57,049 bases of DNA from the NCBI GenBank assembly GCA_028281765.1, contig JANQJF010000002.1, forward strand, positions 1-57,049, in the 5' to 3' direction. Of the stretch, positions 1 through 8,830 are shown piece after piece. Under the pieces are notes generated by a model that was given only the letters and a program-made list of their open reading frames with translations, was not told the DNA's origin and searched no databases. The stretch is from Planctomycetota bacterium. GTDB taxonomy: Bacteria > Planctomycetota > UBA1135 > UBA2386. A program made the position numbers and the translations under genes. Numbering within the stretch: the first letter of the stretch is position 1; each line of letters begins with the position of its first letter.

Positions 1-218
1 CGACGCTGTCCCTTGGCTCAACCGGTTGTCAGATAGCCGCGTGCCAATCTCGAAGCCGGATCGGCGATCGATTCGCTACCCGTGGCGCAGACTCCTAGAC
101 GCGGACCGGCGTGCCGATCAACCAGCCCACGCGTGCGAACGCACCGAGATCCGTTCACACACTGTTCGGCCGGGTGACCTGAACGACAGAGACGGGGCAG
201 CGAAGGGACTGCTTCGCT

Positions 219-1952
219 CTAGTACCCCACTGTCGCTCTCAGGGTCGAGCTAGTCACGAGACCTAACGGGTTGGCATTGGCGTCGAGCACAACCCCTTGG
301 AAGTAGATGACATGCCCCGCTAGTCCTGCCAACGAGACTTGAATCCGCCCCATGGTCGGATCGAACGGTTCGATTGCGACCGGAAGCGTAACAAGGGCGG
401 TCGTGATGGTCAGCGCACATCCTGGCGCTCCGATCACACCGAGGTCTAGCCCCGGAAGGTCTGCAGCAACATTGAGAAGAACCGAACCCGAGCTACCCGA
501 CGGAATGTCACTCAGACGCACGTCGAACGGAGTGTCAGCCCAAGGCATCTCGTTTGGGTCGACGTCAATGTCGACGGGAATGCCCGTCGAACTTGGACAC
601 CCCACTCCGATGACTTGGGCATCAGCTCGGCTAGGTGGCGTTGCCGAGAGTGGCTCGCAGTCAACAGAGAGCAAGTAGTCGCCAGTGCCCGGTGCGCCCC
701 AGGAGTCAGCTCCGGACACTGACAGGTGGTAGATTCCTACTCGGAGTTCGCGCTCAATGCTCCCGTCCTCGACGTTCACATCCATGTCCGGGGTTCCGAT
801 TGTCGCACCGTCCTCGTCCTCTAGAATCAGCCACGCTGCCGGGAGCGGGTTGCTCGCGCCAAGTGGACTAGAGGCAATCGTCACCCTGCTGGGATAGGCC
901 ACAGTGAGAACGTACGAATCCACGTCTCCGGTTGAGCCGATGGAGCCACTGACCTCAGCGCAACATGCGAGTGTGCCGGGAACTCCCCCTAGCAGGTCAT
1001 TGGGTTCTGGTGGCTCCGTCGTCGGTGTAAACGTCCCACATCCAGCGCCCGCACCGTAGACCGACACTGGGTTGCTCCGCAAGCGCAGCCGATACCCCCC
1101 GATGTCGCCGGTGGCCTCGCTGCTCGAACGGATCACGATGTAGTAGGTTCCAGGAACGAGTTCGACCTTCAGATCCGCGGCGAAGTCTGCGAGCTCGCGA
1201 TTGTCATCGCCGTCCAGCTCGGTTTGCCCAGCAGCATCGAACAACAGGATCTCTGGGTTCGGGAGGTGGGGAGCTCCCCATGGATCAGCCGACACTCGAA
1301 GTGACTCGGCACTGGAAAGGACCACTCGGTACCAGTCGACGTCGCCGGGATGGCCGATTAGGCCGAAGACCTCTGAACATCCCACCAGCGTGGTTGGACC
1401 CGGGACAGCCCCGTGTTCGTTGGGCTCCGAGCCTTCGAGCGCCGCTGAGAGAGTTCCACAGGCCGTGGAGGGACTGGTCGACACATCAAGACGATATCGA
1501 CCCAGTGCGTGCTGTGCCCCAAGGACCGCTTCACCACCAACAACGACCAAGTAGTCTCCGGCAACGACCGTTGTTGAGACTCGCGGCATGCGGCTGAACT
1601 CGAAGTACTCGTTTCGGTAGTAGTCCTTGTTGCGGTCGATGACGGTAACCCCGTCAACAAGCCGTATCTCGAGTCGGCCGTCACTCAACCCTACGCCACC
1701 GTCCGCGACTGACTTGCCAACCGTGGAGAGCGAAACCAGGATGTCTGTGTTGCCACTGACGCTGATTAGCCAGTAGTCGAGGTCGGTCGCGTTCGCGATC
1801 TCACCGAAGCCCTGACTTCCCGTGGGAAGGACTGTGGCGGTTGCTGGCGAGTTGTTTGGTTCTGACGCCTCGGCGATGTCCTGCGCGCAGAGACTTTGGC
1901 AAGCCAACGCAGCGACGATGGCATACACGGCCGCGGTCTTGTGAGTCATCAT
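219..1952 (-). CDS. Secreted protein with three PPC-like domains and a shared C-terminal module
   Basis: About 577 residues. The start is the first ATG of an ATG-ATG pair; the open frame continues upstream, but that part is the shadow of the next gene. A signal peptide ends near CAQ (about residue 24). Three repeats follow, each beginning with an E-P-N motif and carrying a G-D-V-D-x-Y/W core, typical of bacterial pre-peptidase C-terminal (PPC) domains, which are extracellular beta-sandwiches. The last 130 or so residues form a different module with one G-x-x-G-C segment and a final beta-rich stretch, resembling the tail of the FG-GAP protein at 20846-22546. No catalytic domain is visible, so it is probably a surface or periplasmic structural protein. 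A GAGGTGA ribosome binding site (1958-1964) contains the stop codon of the upstream gene, so the two are translationally linked. GC content is visibly lower than in the heme operon. Confidence 0.85.
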   Translation of the reverse strand: MMTHKTAAVYAIVAALACQSLCAQDIAEASEPNNSPATATVLPTGSQGFGEIANATDLDYWLISVSGNTDILVSLSTVGKSVADGGVGLSDGRLEIRLVDGVTVIDRNKDYYRNEYFEFSRMPRVSTTVVAGDYLVVVGGEAVLGAQHALGRYRLDVSTSPSTACGTLSAALEGSEPNEHGAVPGPTTLVGCSEVFGLIGHPGDVDWYRVVLSSAESLRVSADPWGAPHLPNPEILLFDAAGQTELDGDDNRELADFAADLKVELVPGTYYIVIRSSSEATGDIGGYRLRLRSNPVSVYGAGAGCGTFTPTTEPPEPNDLLGGVPGTLACCAEVSGSIGSTGDVDSYVLTVAYPSRVTIASSPLGASNPLPAAWLILEDEDGATIGTPDMDVNVEDGSIERELRVGIYHLSVSGADSWGAPGTGDYLLSVDCEPLSATPPSRADAQVIGVGCPSSTGIPVDIDVDPNEMPWADTPFDVRLSDIPSGSSGSVLLNVAADLPGLDLGVIGAPGCALTITTALVTLPVAIEPFDPTMGRIQVSLAGLAGHVIYFQGVVLDANANPLGLVTSSTLRATVGY

Positions 1953-1957
1953 GGGTA

Positions 1958-2443
1958 TCACCTCAGCGATCCGGAAGCAGTTACTTTGTCCAGGTCGAAA
2001 CGTTTGGTCTTCTTGTTCCATTTGAGAGTGTACTTCTTCCAGGTGTACAGAATGCCGTCTTGTTGCTCCTGTGGCGTGGGGTCCTTGAACACGACTACAA
2101 AGCCTGTCTTCTTCTTCTTCTTGTTCTTGTCTCGTTTGTATTCTCGAAACCACCGCCCGCCGCCAAGGCGAGGGTCGACATCCCATTCCAGCTCTGTGGG
2201 ATCCGGGGTCGTGCCTGGTGGCGGGACCGGAGTCGGGGTGAAGCTGCCGGATTGCCCCAGTGGATCCAGCGGGTTGTAGGAACCGACGTTCGCGCCGCCT
2301 TCGTGCACAGTCATTGAGCCACCCGTTGGCTGCACCGTTTGCGCACTCAGCCGAGACGAGCCGAAGCTGCCGATGACGATCGCCAGCAGTACGACTGCGA
2401 GCCTCTCGAAACGTCCCAAAGTTCGTCTAATGACTCTATCCAT
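1958..2443 (-). CDS. Small secreted lysine-rich protein, unknown function
   Basis: 161 residues. The N-terminus is basic, followed by a hydrophobic segment (about residues 15-28) and a cleavage-like L-S-A-Q, so it is probably exported. The middle is Gly/Pro/Thr-rich, with a run of prolines before a P-D-P-T-E-L-E-W stretch. After that comes a strongly basic segment (K-R-D-K-N followed by five lysines, about residue 107 on) and a compact charged C-terminus with two aromatic-lysine strands. I recognise no family. It lies 5 bases upstream of the PPC-domain gene on the same strand and its stop codon lies inside that gene's ribosome binding site, so the two form a two-gene operon. The partner suggests a surface role, but that is inference. 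Confidence 0.7.
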   Translation of the reverse strand: MDRVIRRTLGRFERLAVVLLAIVIGSFGSSRLSAQTVQPTGGSMTVHEGGANVGSYNPLDPLGQSGSFTPTPVPPPGTTPDPTELEWDVDPRLGGGRWFREYKRDKNKKKKKTGFVVVFKDPTPQEQQDGILYTWKKYTLKWNKKTKRFDLDKVTASGSLR

Positions 2444-2900
2444 ACTGCGAGCATAGGCTCAGCACCGGTCGAGTCACGCGCTTTCCCGATCACCCTTCCG
2501 CGTGATGACAAGAATCGGCGAACACCCGAATCCGCTGTCGTTTCAGCGAGAACCGCACCGACGGGAATGGGGCTCGAGAACGTCGGGGTGGGGAAACGCC
2601 AACGGGCATGATCGACCTTCCTCCACCGAAGAGAGCACTTGGCCGCAAGAACCAGTCGCTCCACGACGAGCCCCGCCCCAAGAAACCGCTGCATCGTTGC
2701 AAGCAGAAGCGAAGACGAGGCCGCTGCATCGCTGCTCCACTACAGTAAGTCTGAACCGAAAATCGGGAACCGTTCCTAGGTGCGTTAACACTGTGTCACT
2801 GTCGTGTCGACGGTGCGGCGGTAGAATGGGAGCGTCTCGTGAGCGGTTGGCTCTTGGGGCAGTTCGACGCTCGCGGGTCCATTCCGCAGGGAGGGCAACG
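2444..2900. other. Intergenic stretch without a supported gene
   Basis: Divergent region between the secreted-protein operon (minus) and the recombinase-associated genes (plus). The plus frame stays open from 2502 to 2900, but the predicted residues are Arg/Ser/Pro-rich with no coherent pattern, and a good ribosome binding site appears only at 2890-2895. I therefore treat it as non-coding. I see no clear promoter, RNA or repeat. Confidence 0.5.
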
Positions 2901-3491
2901 TTGAAGGTCTATCACAACAAGGAAGCGGAGAGAGAGTTCTTCTCCCGGGAGCCTCGGGCACACCCGTGGACGATCGAAGAGCATGACGCATCGCATCGCT
3001 ACGTCGACTTCTGCCAAGACCCTGAGCTGATTCCGACATCGCTCGAGGACTTCCAGGACTGGCAAGACCAGCCTGGCACGCAGTCGTTCTTCGAGTTCTT
3101 GCGACACGTCAACCGACCGGGCAGGTTCATCGAAACGAACGACTGCGCGTTCGATGGCGTCAACCCGAACGAGCAGCAAGACGCGCCGTTCGAGGGGGAG
3201 CAACCAGCACTTCGAGGATCAGGGCGCGTGATGTTCCTGTTTCGTGAACCTCAGGCGAACATCGAAACACGCTTCTCGGAGGCGATGTTCGCGTCGTTGA
3301 TTCAGACGATCTCCGTCTTCGAGTGCGAGTCCAAGGCGGTGATCGGGTTGAGCTTCTTCCCCACCAGATTCACGCGCGTTCCGGGTGAGCCACATGGACA
3401 GCAAGTCGTCGCGGGCTGGTGGTCAACGAGATGCTCGCCCACGCCGAACAGCACGCAGCACAGGTCGCTGGCGTCGTCTTCAAGAGCGTAG
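2901..3491 (+). CDS. Unknown protein preceding the truncated recombinase
   Basis: About 196 residues if translation starts at TTG 2901. That start follows GGAGGG (2890-2895) by 5 bases, a better signal than any upstream ATG. The sequence begins L-K-V-Y-H-N-K, is acidic and aromatic-rich through about residue 80, and continues with a coherent segment around G-R-V-M-F-L-F-R-E. No signal peptide or membrane segment is visible and I do not recognise the family. Its 3' end overlaps the start of the recombinase frame by about 70-100 bases in a different frame. The last 35 or so residues (Ser/Thr/Arg-rich) may therefore be an artefact of a fused frame, and the natural C-terminus may have been lost. 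It may be cargo or an accessory gene of the mobile element. Confidence 0.4.
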   Translation: MKVYHNKEAEREFFSREPRAHPWTIEEHDASHRYVDFCQDPELIPTSLEDFQDWQDQPGTQSFFEFLRHVNRPGRFIETNDCAFDGVNPNEQQDAPFEGEQPALRGSGRVMFLFREPQANIETRFSEAMFASLIQTISVFECESKAVIGLSFFPTRFTRVPGEPHGQQVVAGWWSTRCSPTPNSTQHRSLASSSRA

Positions 3492-4726
3492 ACAGAGCGA
3501 CCCGCAACACGGAGGACCTCGCGCGGCTGGAGGCCCTGTGGAACAAGCACCACATCGACGTGTTCATCGTTGATGGCGACTTGCGAATGTCCGACCTCGG
3601 CAACTCGCTGACCATCGGCATTCAGGGCTGGATGGCGCGCCACGAGAACCTGCGCAACGCACGCAAGGTCCGCGAAGCGCGAGAGCGGCTCCACCGTGAG
3701 GGCCGCATGGGTCACAAAGCGCCGTTCGGCTACCAGAACTACCGGATCGGCAAGCAAGCCTACGTCCGGGTTCATGAGGACAACGGGCCAAAGGTCAGAC
3801 GGATCTTCGAGATCTACGCTTTCGAGAACATCTCTGTCCGGGACCTCATCCGACGCCTCGCCGCGGAGGGAATCACCTACACTGACCGCTACCCGCGCTT
3901 CAACAGCTCGAAGCTCTGCAAGATCCTCATGGACCGCACCTACGTCGGCGAGATCCCGACCCAACACGGCTGGCTGCCCGGCGTCCATGAGTCGCTGATC
4001 GACGAGCTGACGTTCGCTCGCGTGCAGGCGCGACTCGGTCAGCGCCACTACAAGAAACACGACTTGGCCTACGCGGGCCTGATTCAGTGTGGGCACTGCC
4101 AGCGCAAGATCACAGGGGAGCGGATCAAGCGCGGAGAGCGGCGCTACACCTACTACCGTTGCTCGGGCTACAACACCGAGGGACATCCGCGCGTGCGCCT
4201 GCGCGAGGCGGATGTCGAGCGCCAAGTGCTCGCGTTCCTGAAGGGCCTGCGATTTGAAGACTCCCAGCTTCGTGACTGGTTCCGGGACGCGATTCGAGCT
4301 CGAACTGCGACGATCGAAGCCGAAACCAAGGAGCGGCGTGCTCGCGCGCGTGCCGCACTGACGAAAGTCGAGAAGCGCGAAGAAGGCTTGCTGTCCCTTC
4401 GTCTCGATCGAGAAATCTCATCCGAGGAGTTCGCGACCCAGCGTGACCGACTCCGCGCTCAGCGGCTTGAGCTTGAACAGGAGCTTGCGCACGAGTCCAT
4501 CGACCACGACGAGAAGTGCGACGCAGCGGTGAAGGCGTTTGAACTCGCAGACCGCCTTGCAGCGACGTGGGTTACGGCGGATGTGCCCACGCGGCGCATG
4601 ATCCTGGATATCACGACGTTGAACATGGTGCTCAACGACGCAAGTCTCGAAATCACGGCGGCTTCGCCGTTCGACCTTCTGCTCGTAGGGGCAGAAGATG
4701 GAAATGGTCGGACCGAGAGGATTTGA
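3389..4726 (+). pseudogene. Large serine recombinase lacking the catalytic N-terminus
   Basis: The open frame begins after a stop at 3386-3388; the first usable start is GTG 3419 (435 residues). The sequence matches the large serine recombinase family from the middle of the resolvase fold onward: a V-F-K-S-V-D-R-A-T-R-N helix (the usual K-x-D-R-x-x-R-N), then a recombinase domain with the G-x-x-P-F-G-Y element. A zinc ribbon of the C-G-H-C...Y-Y-R-C type follows at about residues 220-255, then a long coiled coil (about 295-365). The first 70 or so residues of the family, with the R-V-S-S nucleophile serine, are absent. I read all three plus frames over 3180-3389 and none encodes them. The protein should be unable to cut DNA, so this is a remnant. 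The final codons run into a tRNA 3'-end repeat at 4707, and that repeat supplies the stop codon. Confidence 0.75.
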
Positions 4727-4729
4727 ACC
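4707..4729 (-). repeat. tRNA-Pro 3'-end repeat, att-like
   Basis: 23 bases matching the 3' end (T-arm and acceptor) of the intact tRNA-Pro at 4879-4901 in the same orientation, with two mismatches. Read on the minus strand it is followed by CCA. No 5' tRNA half is found, so it is not a tRNA gene. A tRNA 3'-end copy next to a recombinase gene is the classic trace of an integration site. The recombinase stop codon (4724-4726) lies inside it. Confidence 0.7.
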
Positions 4730-4810
4730 GCCGCGTCGGTGGCAACACTGCTCGATGCCACGCAGACGTCAAAGCGCAGGGGCAGCCACCCGGCGCTCGA
4801 ACTGCTAGCG

Positions 4811-4850
4811 GCTGTCGGAGGTTCAAAGCCTCTCGATCCGACAGCTTTTT
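4811..4850 (+). terminator. Terminator-like hairpin after the recombinase
   Basis: A perfect 9-base stem (4811-4819 with 4837-4845) is followed directly by five T (4846-4850). In the plus direction this is a plausible intrinsic terminator for the recombinase transcript. It incorporates the inverted tRNA-end repeat. Confidence 0.5.
4820..4842 (+). repeat. Inverted copy of the tRNA 3'-end repeat
   Basis: Third copy of the motif, in the opposite orientation, pairing with 4707-4729 as an imperfect inverted repeat separated by about 90 bases. The spacer itself contains a GTGGCA/TGCCAC hairpin near 4739-4761. It could be an old att site in reverse orientation or part of a structured recombination site. 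Confidence 0.6.
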
Positions 4851-4875
4851 CCTGCCCGCTCCGCGGGCGGAAAAA
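4846..4875. repeat. Perfect-flank palindrome between tRNA repeats and tRNA-Pro
   Basis: TTTTTCC and GGAAAAA arms enclose a GCCCGC/GCGGGC stem with one bulged T. It lies directly downstream of tRNA-Pro on that gene's transcript. Because the T run precedes the stem in both directions it is not a textbook terminator, although it could end transcripts or process the tRNA 3' side. Confidence 0.5.
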
Positions 4876-4878
4876 GAT

Positions 4879-4953
<75 letters not shown>

Positions 4954-5028
4954 ACATGAGGACGCGGAAACCTACCCCCGGTTCTGCGCGCGGTCAAACG
5001 CCATTTTCGAGCGCCCGGCGGGAGAGTT

Positions 5029-6129
5029 CTATTCGGCCGAGAACGCGGGCAAATCGGGCTCCACAGACGCCGAGGAGGCCGTCTGTGCGAGCTCCTCACG
5101 CACCCAATCGGCGACGGTCTCCACCCATGGCGCCGACGAATTCACGCACGGCACGAGGATCAGGTCCTCCCCGCCAGCCTCGATGAACGATTCCTTCGCG
5201 CGCATGCCGATCTCCTCGAGCGTCTCGAGACAATCCGCGACGAACGACGGGCACAGCACCGCGACGCGCTTCACCCCTTCGCGGGGCATCGCGTCGATGC
5301 GCTCGTCGGAGTAGGGCTGGATCCACGGGGTACGGCCGAGTCGCGACTGGAAGCCGACCTCGTAGTCCTCGGGCCCGAGATCGAGCTCGGCGGCGATCGC
5401 GCGCGCGGTCGCGTAGCTCTGCGCACGGTAGCAGAAGCGATTCTCCGGCCGGATTGTCGCACAGCAGTCGGCGCTCGCGAGGCACGTCGGGGTACCGTTC
5501 GTCACGACCTCCGACTGCTTCACGTGCCGCTCGGGCAGACCGTGGAAGCTCATCATCACGCGGTCGGGCCGAAACTCGTCGAGCACCGTGCGCGCCACCG
5601 CGGCGGACGCCTGCACGAACCCCGGCGCGTCGTAAAACGGCGGGATCATGCGCACCGGCACGAACGCGCGTTCGCTCGCGAGGACGTCGCTGACCTTCTT
5701 CGCCGCCGACGCCCACGCCGACTTCGAATACTGCGGAAACAGCGGCAGCACGACGAGCTGCTCAGCACCTGCATCGAGCAGGCGCTGACACGCGTGCGCC
5801 ACCGACGGGTTGCCGTAGCGCATGCCGAGCTCGACACCGGCCACTTCGTCGCCGAGCTGCTCGCGCACTCCGTCCGTCAGCGCGAGTCCGTGCACGAACA
5901 AGGGCGAACCCTCCTCGGTCCAGACCTCGCGGTAGGCCGCGGCCGACTTCCGCGGGCGCGTCGGCAAGATCACGAGTTCGAGGAGCGCTTTGCGCGCCAG
6001 CGCGGGGATATCGATGACCAGCGGGTCGGAAAGGAACTCGCGCAGGTAGCGGCGAACGTCGGATACTTCGGGAGAATCCGGAGTGCCGAGGTTCACGAGC
6101 AGGACACCGGTCTTGGCTGCTGGGATCAT
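5029..6129 (-). CDS. hemH: Ferrochelatase
   Basis: 366 residues, normal family length. It inserts ferrous iron into protoporphyrin IX, the last step of protoheme synthesis. The N-terminus V-L-L-V-N-L-G-T-P-D-S-P is the family signature. The active-site histidine is H196 in S-F-H-G-L-P-E-R-H, and the catalytic glutamate region is C-P-S-F-V-A-D-C-L-E-T-L-E-E. Several cysteines lie together around T-C-L-A-S-A-D-C-C (about 216-223); some bacterial ferrochelatases use cysteines to hold a 2Fe-2S cluster, but I cannot confirm that here. The Ser/Ala/Glu-rich tail of 20 or so residues is probably disordered. It is the last gene of the hem operon, and its ATG overlaps the TGA of the oxidase gene upstream by four bases. 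Confidence 0.95.
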   Translation of the reverse strand: MIPAAKTGVLLVNLGTPDSPEVSDVRRYLREFLSDPLVIDIPALARKALLELVILPTRPRKSAAAYREVWTEEGSPLFVHGLALTDGVREQLGDEVAGVELGMRYGNPSVAHACQRLLDAGAEQLVVLPLFPQYSKSAWASAAKKVSDVLASERAFVPVRMIPPFYDAPGFVQASAAVARTVLDEFRPDRVMMSFHGLPERHVKQSEVVTNGTPTCLASADCCATIRPENRFCYRAQSYATARAIAAELDLGPEDYEVGFQSRLGRTPWIQPYSDERIDAMPREGVKRVAVLCPSFVADCLETLEEIGMRAKESFIEAGGEDLILVPCVNSSAPWVETVADWVREELAQTASSASVEPDLPAFSAE

Positions 6130-7463
6130 GCGACTTCCGCGACGTCGAGAGGGGTGGGTCGTCCGAGCTGGTCGCCGAGCGCGACTCCCCGGTAGCTGTT
6201 GCCCGCGAGCACGAGTCCGGGGTGCCGCGCGACGCGCGCGTCGATACGCTCCATGCGAGCGCCGTGCCCTCGGACGTATTGCGGGATCGCCCGGGGAATC
6301 CGCACGGTGTGGACGAAGTCGAACTCATCGGCCGCGCGGCCGTACGAAACAAGCGCCGCTGCGGCAGCGTCTCGCACCACCTGCTCGTCCGCATCGAGAA
6401 CTCCGGGATGGCGCGCGCCGCCCAGCATCACGCGGAACAGCGACTTGCCGTCCGGCGCGTGGCCGTCGAACAGCTCGCTCGCGTAGATCGTGCCGAGCAC
6501 CGCGGTCGCCTCGCTCTGATCCAGGAGGAAGCCGAAGCCCCTCAGCCGGTCGTTACCGGCGTCACGATCCTGGCCGAGGTAGACGTTGACGATCGGCGCG
6601 GACGGAATGCCTGCGAGCTCGGCGGTGAGATCCGCATCGACGTCCCCGAGCAGTTCCGCGGCAATCCACGCGGGCACCGTCACCACGAGTTCGTCTCCGT
6701 CGACTCGCTCACCGGACGCGAGCTCCACAACCCAACGCGAACCCTCCCGACCGATGCGCTGCGCGGGTGCCTCACAGCGCGGCGCGACGTGACCGCAGAG
6801 CGCGGCGACGAGCCCGTCCATACCGCGATCGAAGGTCACGAGAGAGGGCTTCGAGCTTTCGCCTCGTGCCTTCCGGGCCTTCGCTCGCTTCGCCATCCCC
6901 TTGAGGACGCTGCCCGACTCCCGCTCGATGTCGAGCATCGCGGGGAACGCGCTACGCATCTCGAGATCTTCGACCTTGCCCGCGAAGATGCCGGAGACCA
7001 TCGCGCCGGCGAGCGGCACCATGCCCTTGCCGAAGCGTCGGGCGACGAAGTCCGCGACGGACTCATCGACCGCGCCCTCCGAGGAACGAACGAAGAGTTC
7101 GCCGATCGCGCGCAGTCGGGAAGGCAGCGAGACCACTCCGGAAGTCAGGAAGCCGCCGGGCCCGGACGGCATCTCGATCAGTCGACCACGACGTCCCACC
7201 CACCGCCGCGACACCGACGGGCGCGAGGGCACGAGCAGGTCCTCGACGCCGAGCGCCGCCGTGAGCTCCTCGAACGCCGCGGTCGGACGCACCGCCTGCG
7301 GTCCCCATTCGCAGAGGTAGCCATCGCGCCGCTCCGACAGCACGTTGCCGCCGGGACGATCGGAAGCCTCGAGGACGACGACTTCGGTGCGCGGATCGCG
7401 CGACCGCCAGAACGCATGCGCCAGCCCCGCCGGGCCGGCTCCGATCACGAGGACTCGATGCAT
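6126..7463 (-). CDS. hemG: Protoporphyrinogen oxidase, HemY type
   Basis: About 445 residues from the ATG at 7463, which overlaps the hemN stop by one base (TGATG). It oxidises protoporphyrinogen IX to protoporphyrin IX with FAD. The N-terminus has the dinucleotide-binding G-A-G-P-A-G-L motif (about residues 8-14) followed by a V-V-L-E-A-S-D-R-P-G-G-N element, as in the FAD/amine-oxidase superfamily. The C-terminus closes with the second FAD contact (G-N-S-Y-R-G-V-A-L-G-D). This oxygen-dependent, monotopic type is called HemY or HemG in different organisms. The next gene is ferrochelatase, its partner step. It could be a coproporphyrinogen oxidase of the Gram-positive route, but the presence of hemN and absence of hemQ argue for the protoporphyrin route. 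Confidence 0.9.
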   Translation of the reverse strand: MHRVLVIGAGPAGLAHAFWRSRDPRTEVVVLEASDRPGGNVLSERRDGYLCEWGPQAVRPTAAFEELTAALGVEDLLVPSRPSVSRRWVGRRGRLIEMPSGPGGFLTSGVVSLPSRLRAIGELFVRSSEGAVDESVADFVARRFGKGMVPLAGAMVSGIFAGKVEDLEMRSAFPAMLDIERESGSVLKGMAKRAKARKARGESSKPSLVTFDRGMDGLVAALCGHVAPRCEAPAQRIGREGSRWVVELASGERVDGDELVVTVPAWIAAELLGDVDADLTAELAGIPSAPIVNVYLGQDRDAGNDRLRGFGFLLDQSEATAVLGTIYASELFDGHAPDGKSLFRVMLGGARHPGVLDADEQVVRDAAAAALVSYGRAADEFDFVHTVRIPRAIPQYVRGHGARMERIDARVARHPGLVLAGNSYRGVALGDQLGRPTPLDVAEVA

Positions 7464-8830
7464 CACACCGTCCTCGAATACATCGGCTTCTCGGGCGCCT
7501 TGCGGCCGAGGTAGGCGTCGAACGGCATGCAGATGTTTCGCACGAACATCCGCCCGAGCTCGCTGACCGCGATGCCCTCGTGGTCGATCGAGAGCAGGCC
7601 GTCCGCCTGCATCGGCGCGAGCACTTCCAGCGCGTCGCCGTACTTCGCACGGAACGCGTCGCCGCCACCGTGGTCGGCGAAGCGGAGGCGGAACCGGCAC
7701 ATCAGATCGAGGATGACCGCGCGCCGCGCTTCGTCCTCTGCGGAACGGCGCAGTCCTCGCACGGTCGGAATCCGCCCGGCATCGACCGAGGCTTCCCAGT
7801 CCTTGAGGGCCTTCGCGTTCTGGGCAAACGCACCGGCGACTTCACTGATCGCGGTGACGCCGAAGCCGACGAGGTCCTCGGCCGCGTGGGTCGTGTAGCC
7901 CTGGAAGTTGCGGTGCAGGCTGCCGTCGTCCGCCGCGGCGAACAGTCCGTCCTCGCGCTTCGCGAAGTGATCCATGCCGATCGGCTCGTATCCCAGGGAG
8001 ACGAATGCCTGCAGCGCAGCGAGATAGAGCTGGAGCTTCTCGCGCCCGCTCGGCAGCGTGTCCTGCGGGATCGCGAGCTGGTGCTTGCGCAGCCACGGGA
8101 CGTGGGCGTAGCCGTAGCATGCGACGCGGTCCGGCTGGAGCTCGAGCGTCTTCTCGATGCTGCGCTCGAACGAAGCCTGCTCCTGATGTGGAAGTCCGTA
8201 GACGAGGTCGAGGTTCACCGACTCGTAGCCCAAGTCTCGCGCAGCGAGCACGAGGTCGCGGGTCTGCTCGAAAGACTGGACGCGGTTGATCGCCTCCTGG
8301 ACGCGAGGATCGAAGTCCTGCACGCCCATGCTGACACGGTTGAATCCGCAGCGTCGCAGCACTTCCAGCTGCGCGGGGGTCGTCACGCGGGGATCGACCT
8401 CGATACTCACCTCGGCGCCCGGCCCAAGCGGGAACAGCGCCATCAGACCTTCGGCGAGTCGCCCGAGATCTTCCGGCTCGAGGAACGTCGGCGTGCCGCC
8501 GCCCCAGTGGTGCTGCAAAACAGGACGATCCTCACCGAGGACGTCACGGACCATTTGCGCTTCGCGAAGCACGCGATCGACGTATGGGCCTCCGCGTTCG
8601 AGGCGCCGCGTGATCACCGTCGCGCAGCCGCAGTAGACGCACAGCCGTTCGCAGAACGGAATGTGCACGTAGAGCGACAGGCCGCTGCCCCTGTCCTGCG
8701 ACGCCTCCTCGAGACTCGTACGGTGACCGTCCGGACCGAAGTCGTCATGCCACGACGGCGCGGTCGGGTAGCTCGTGTAGCGCGGGCCCGGCTTGTCGTA
8801 CTTCTCGAACAGCTCCGCCGAGAACTTCAT
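7463..8830 (-). CDS. hemN: Oxygen-independent coproporphyrinogen III oxidase (radical SAM)
   Basis: 455 residues from ATG 8830, which overlaps the hemE stop as ATGA. It converts coproporphyrinogen III to protoporphyrinogen IX by radical-SAM chemistry. The 4Fe-4S ligands are C60, C64 and C67 in H-I-P-F-C-E-R-L-C-V-Y-C, with the extra C69 typical of true HemN rather than the HemW chaperone. The N-terminus K-Y-D-x-P-G-P-R-Y-T-S-Y-P-T is the HemN-specific signature absent from HemW. The C-terminal HemN domain (about 360-440) is complete. Its partner downstream is an oxygen-dependent oxidase, so this operon mixes an anaerobic and an aerobic step. Confidence 0.95.
   Translation of the reverse strand: MKFSAELFEKYDKPGPRYTSYPTAPSWHDDFGPDGHRTSLEEASQDRGSGLSLYVHIPFCERLCVYCGCATVITRRLERGGPYVDRVLREAQMVRDVLGEDRPVLQHHWGGGTPTFLEPEDLGRLAEGLMALFPLGPGAEVSIEVDPRVTTPAQLEVLRRCGFNRVSMGVQDFDPRVQEAINRVQSFEQTRDLVLAARDLGYESVNLDLVYGLPHQEQASFERSIEKTLELQPDRVACYGYAHVPWLRKHQLAIPQDTLPSGREKLQLYLAALQAFVSLGYEPIGMDHFAKREDGLFAAADDGSLHRNFQGYTTHAAEDLVGFGVTAISEVAGAFAQNAKALKDWEASVDAGRIPTVRGLRRSAEDEARRAVILDLMCRFRLRFADHGGGDAFRAKYGDALEVLAPMQADGLLSIDHEGIAVSELGRMFVRNICMPFDAYLGRKAPEKPMYSRTV

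Noticed and set aside
26..253. 75-codon plus-strand frame at the window start
   Set aside because: No ribosome binding site, random-looking Arg/Asp/Ser composition, and it overlaps the end of the PPC gene.
4706..4845. Possible selenocysteine or long-arm tRNA formed by the inverted repeats
   Set aside because: The ends pair over eight bases, but the interior lacks D, anticodon and variable arms and is too long.
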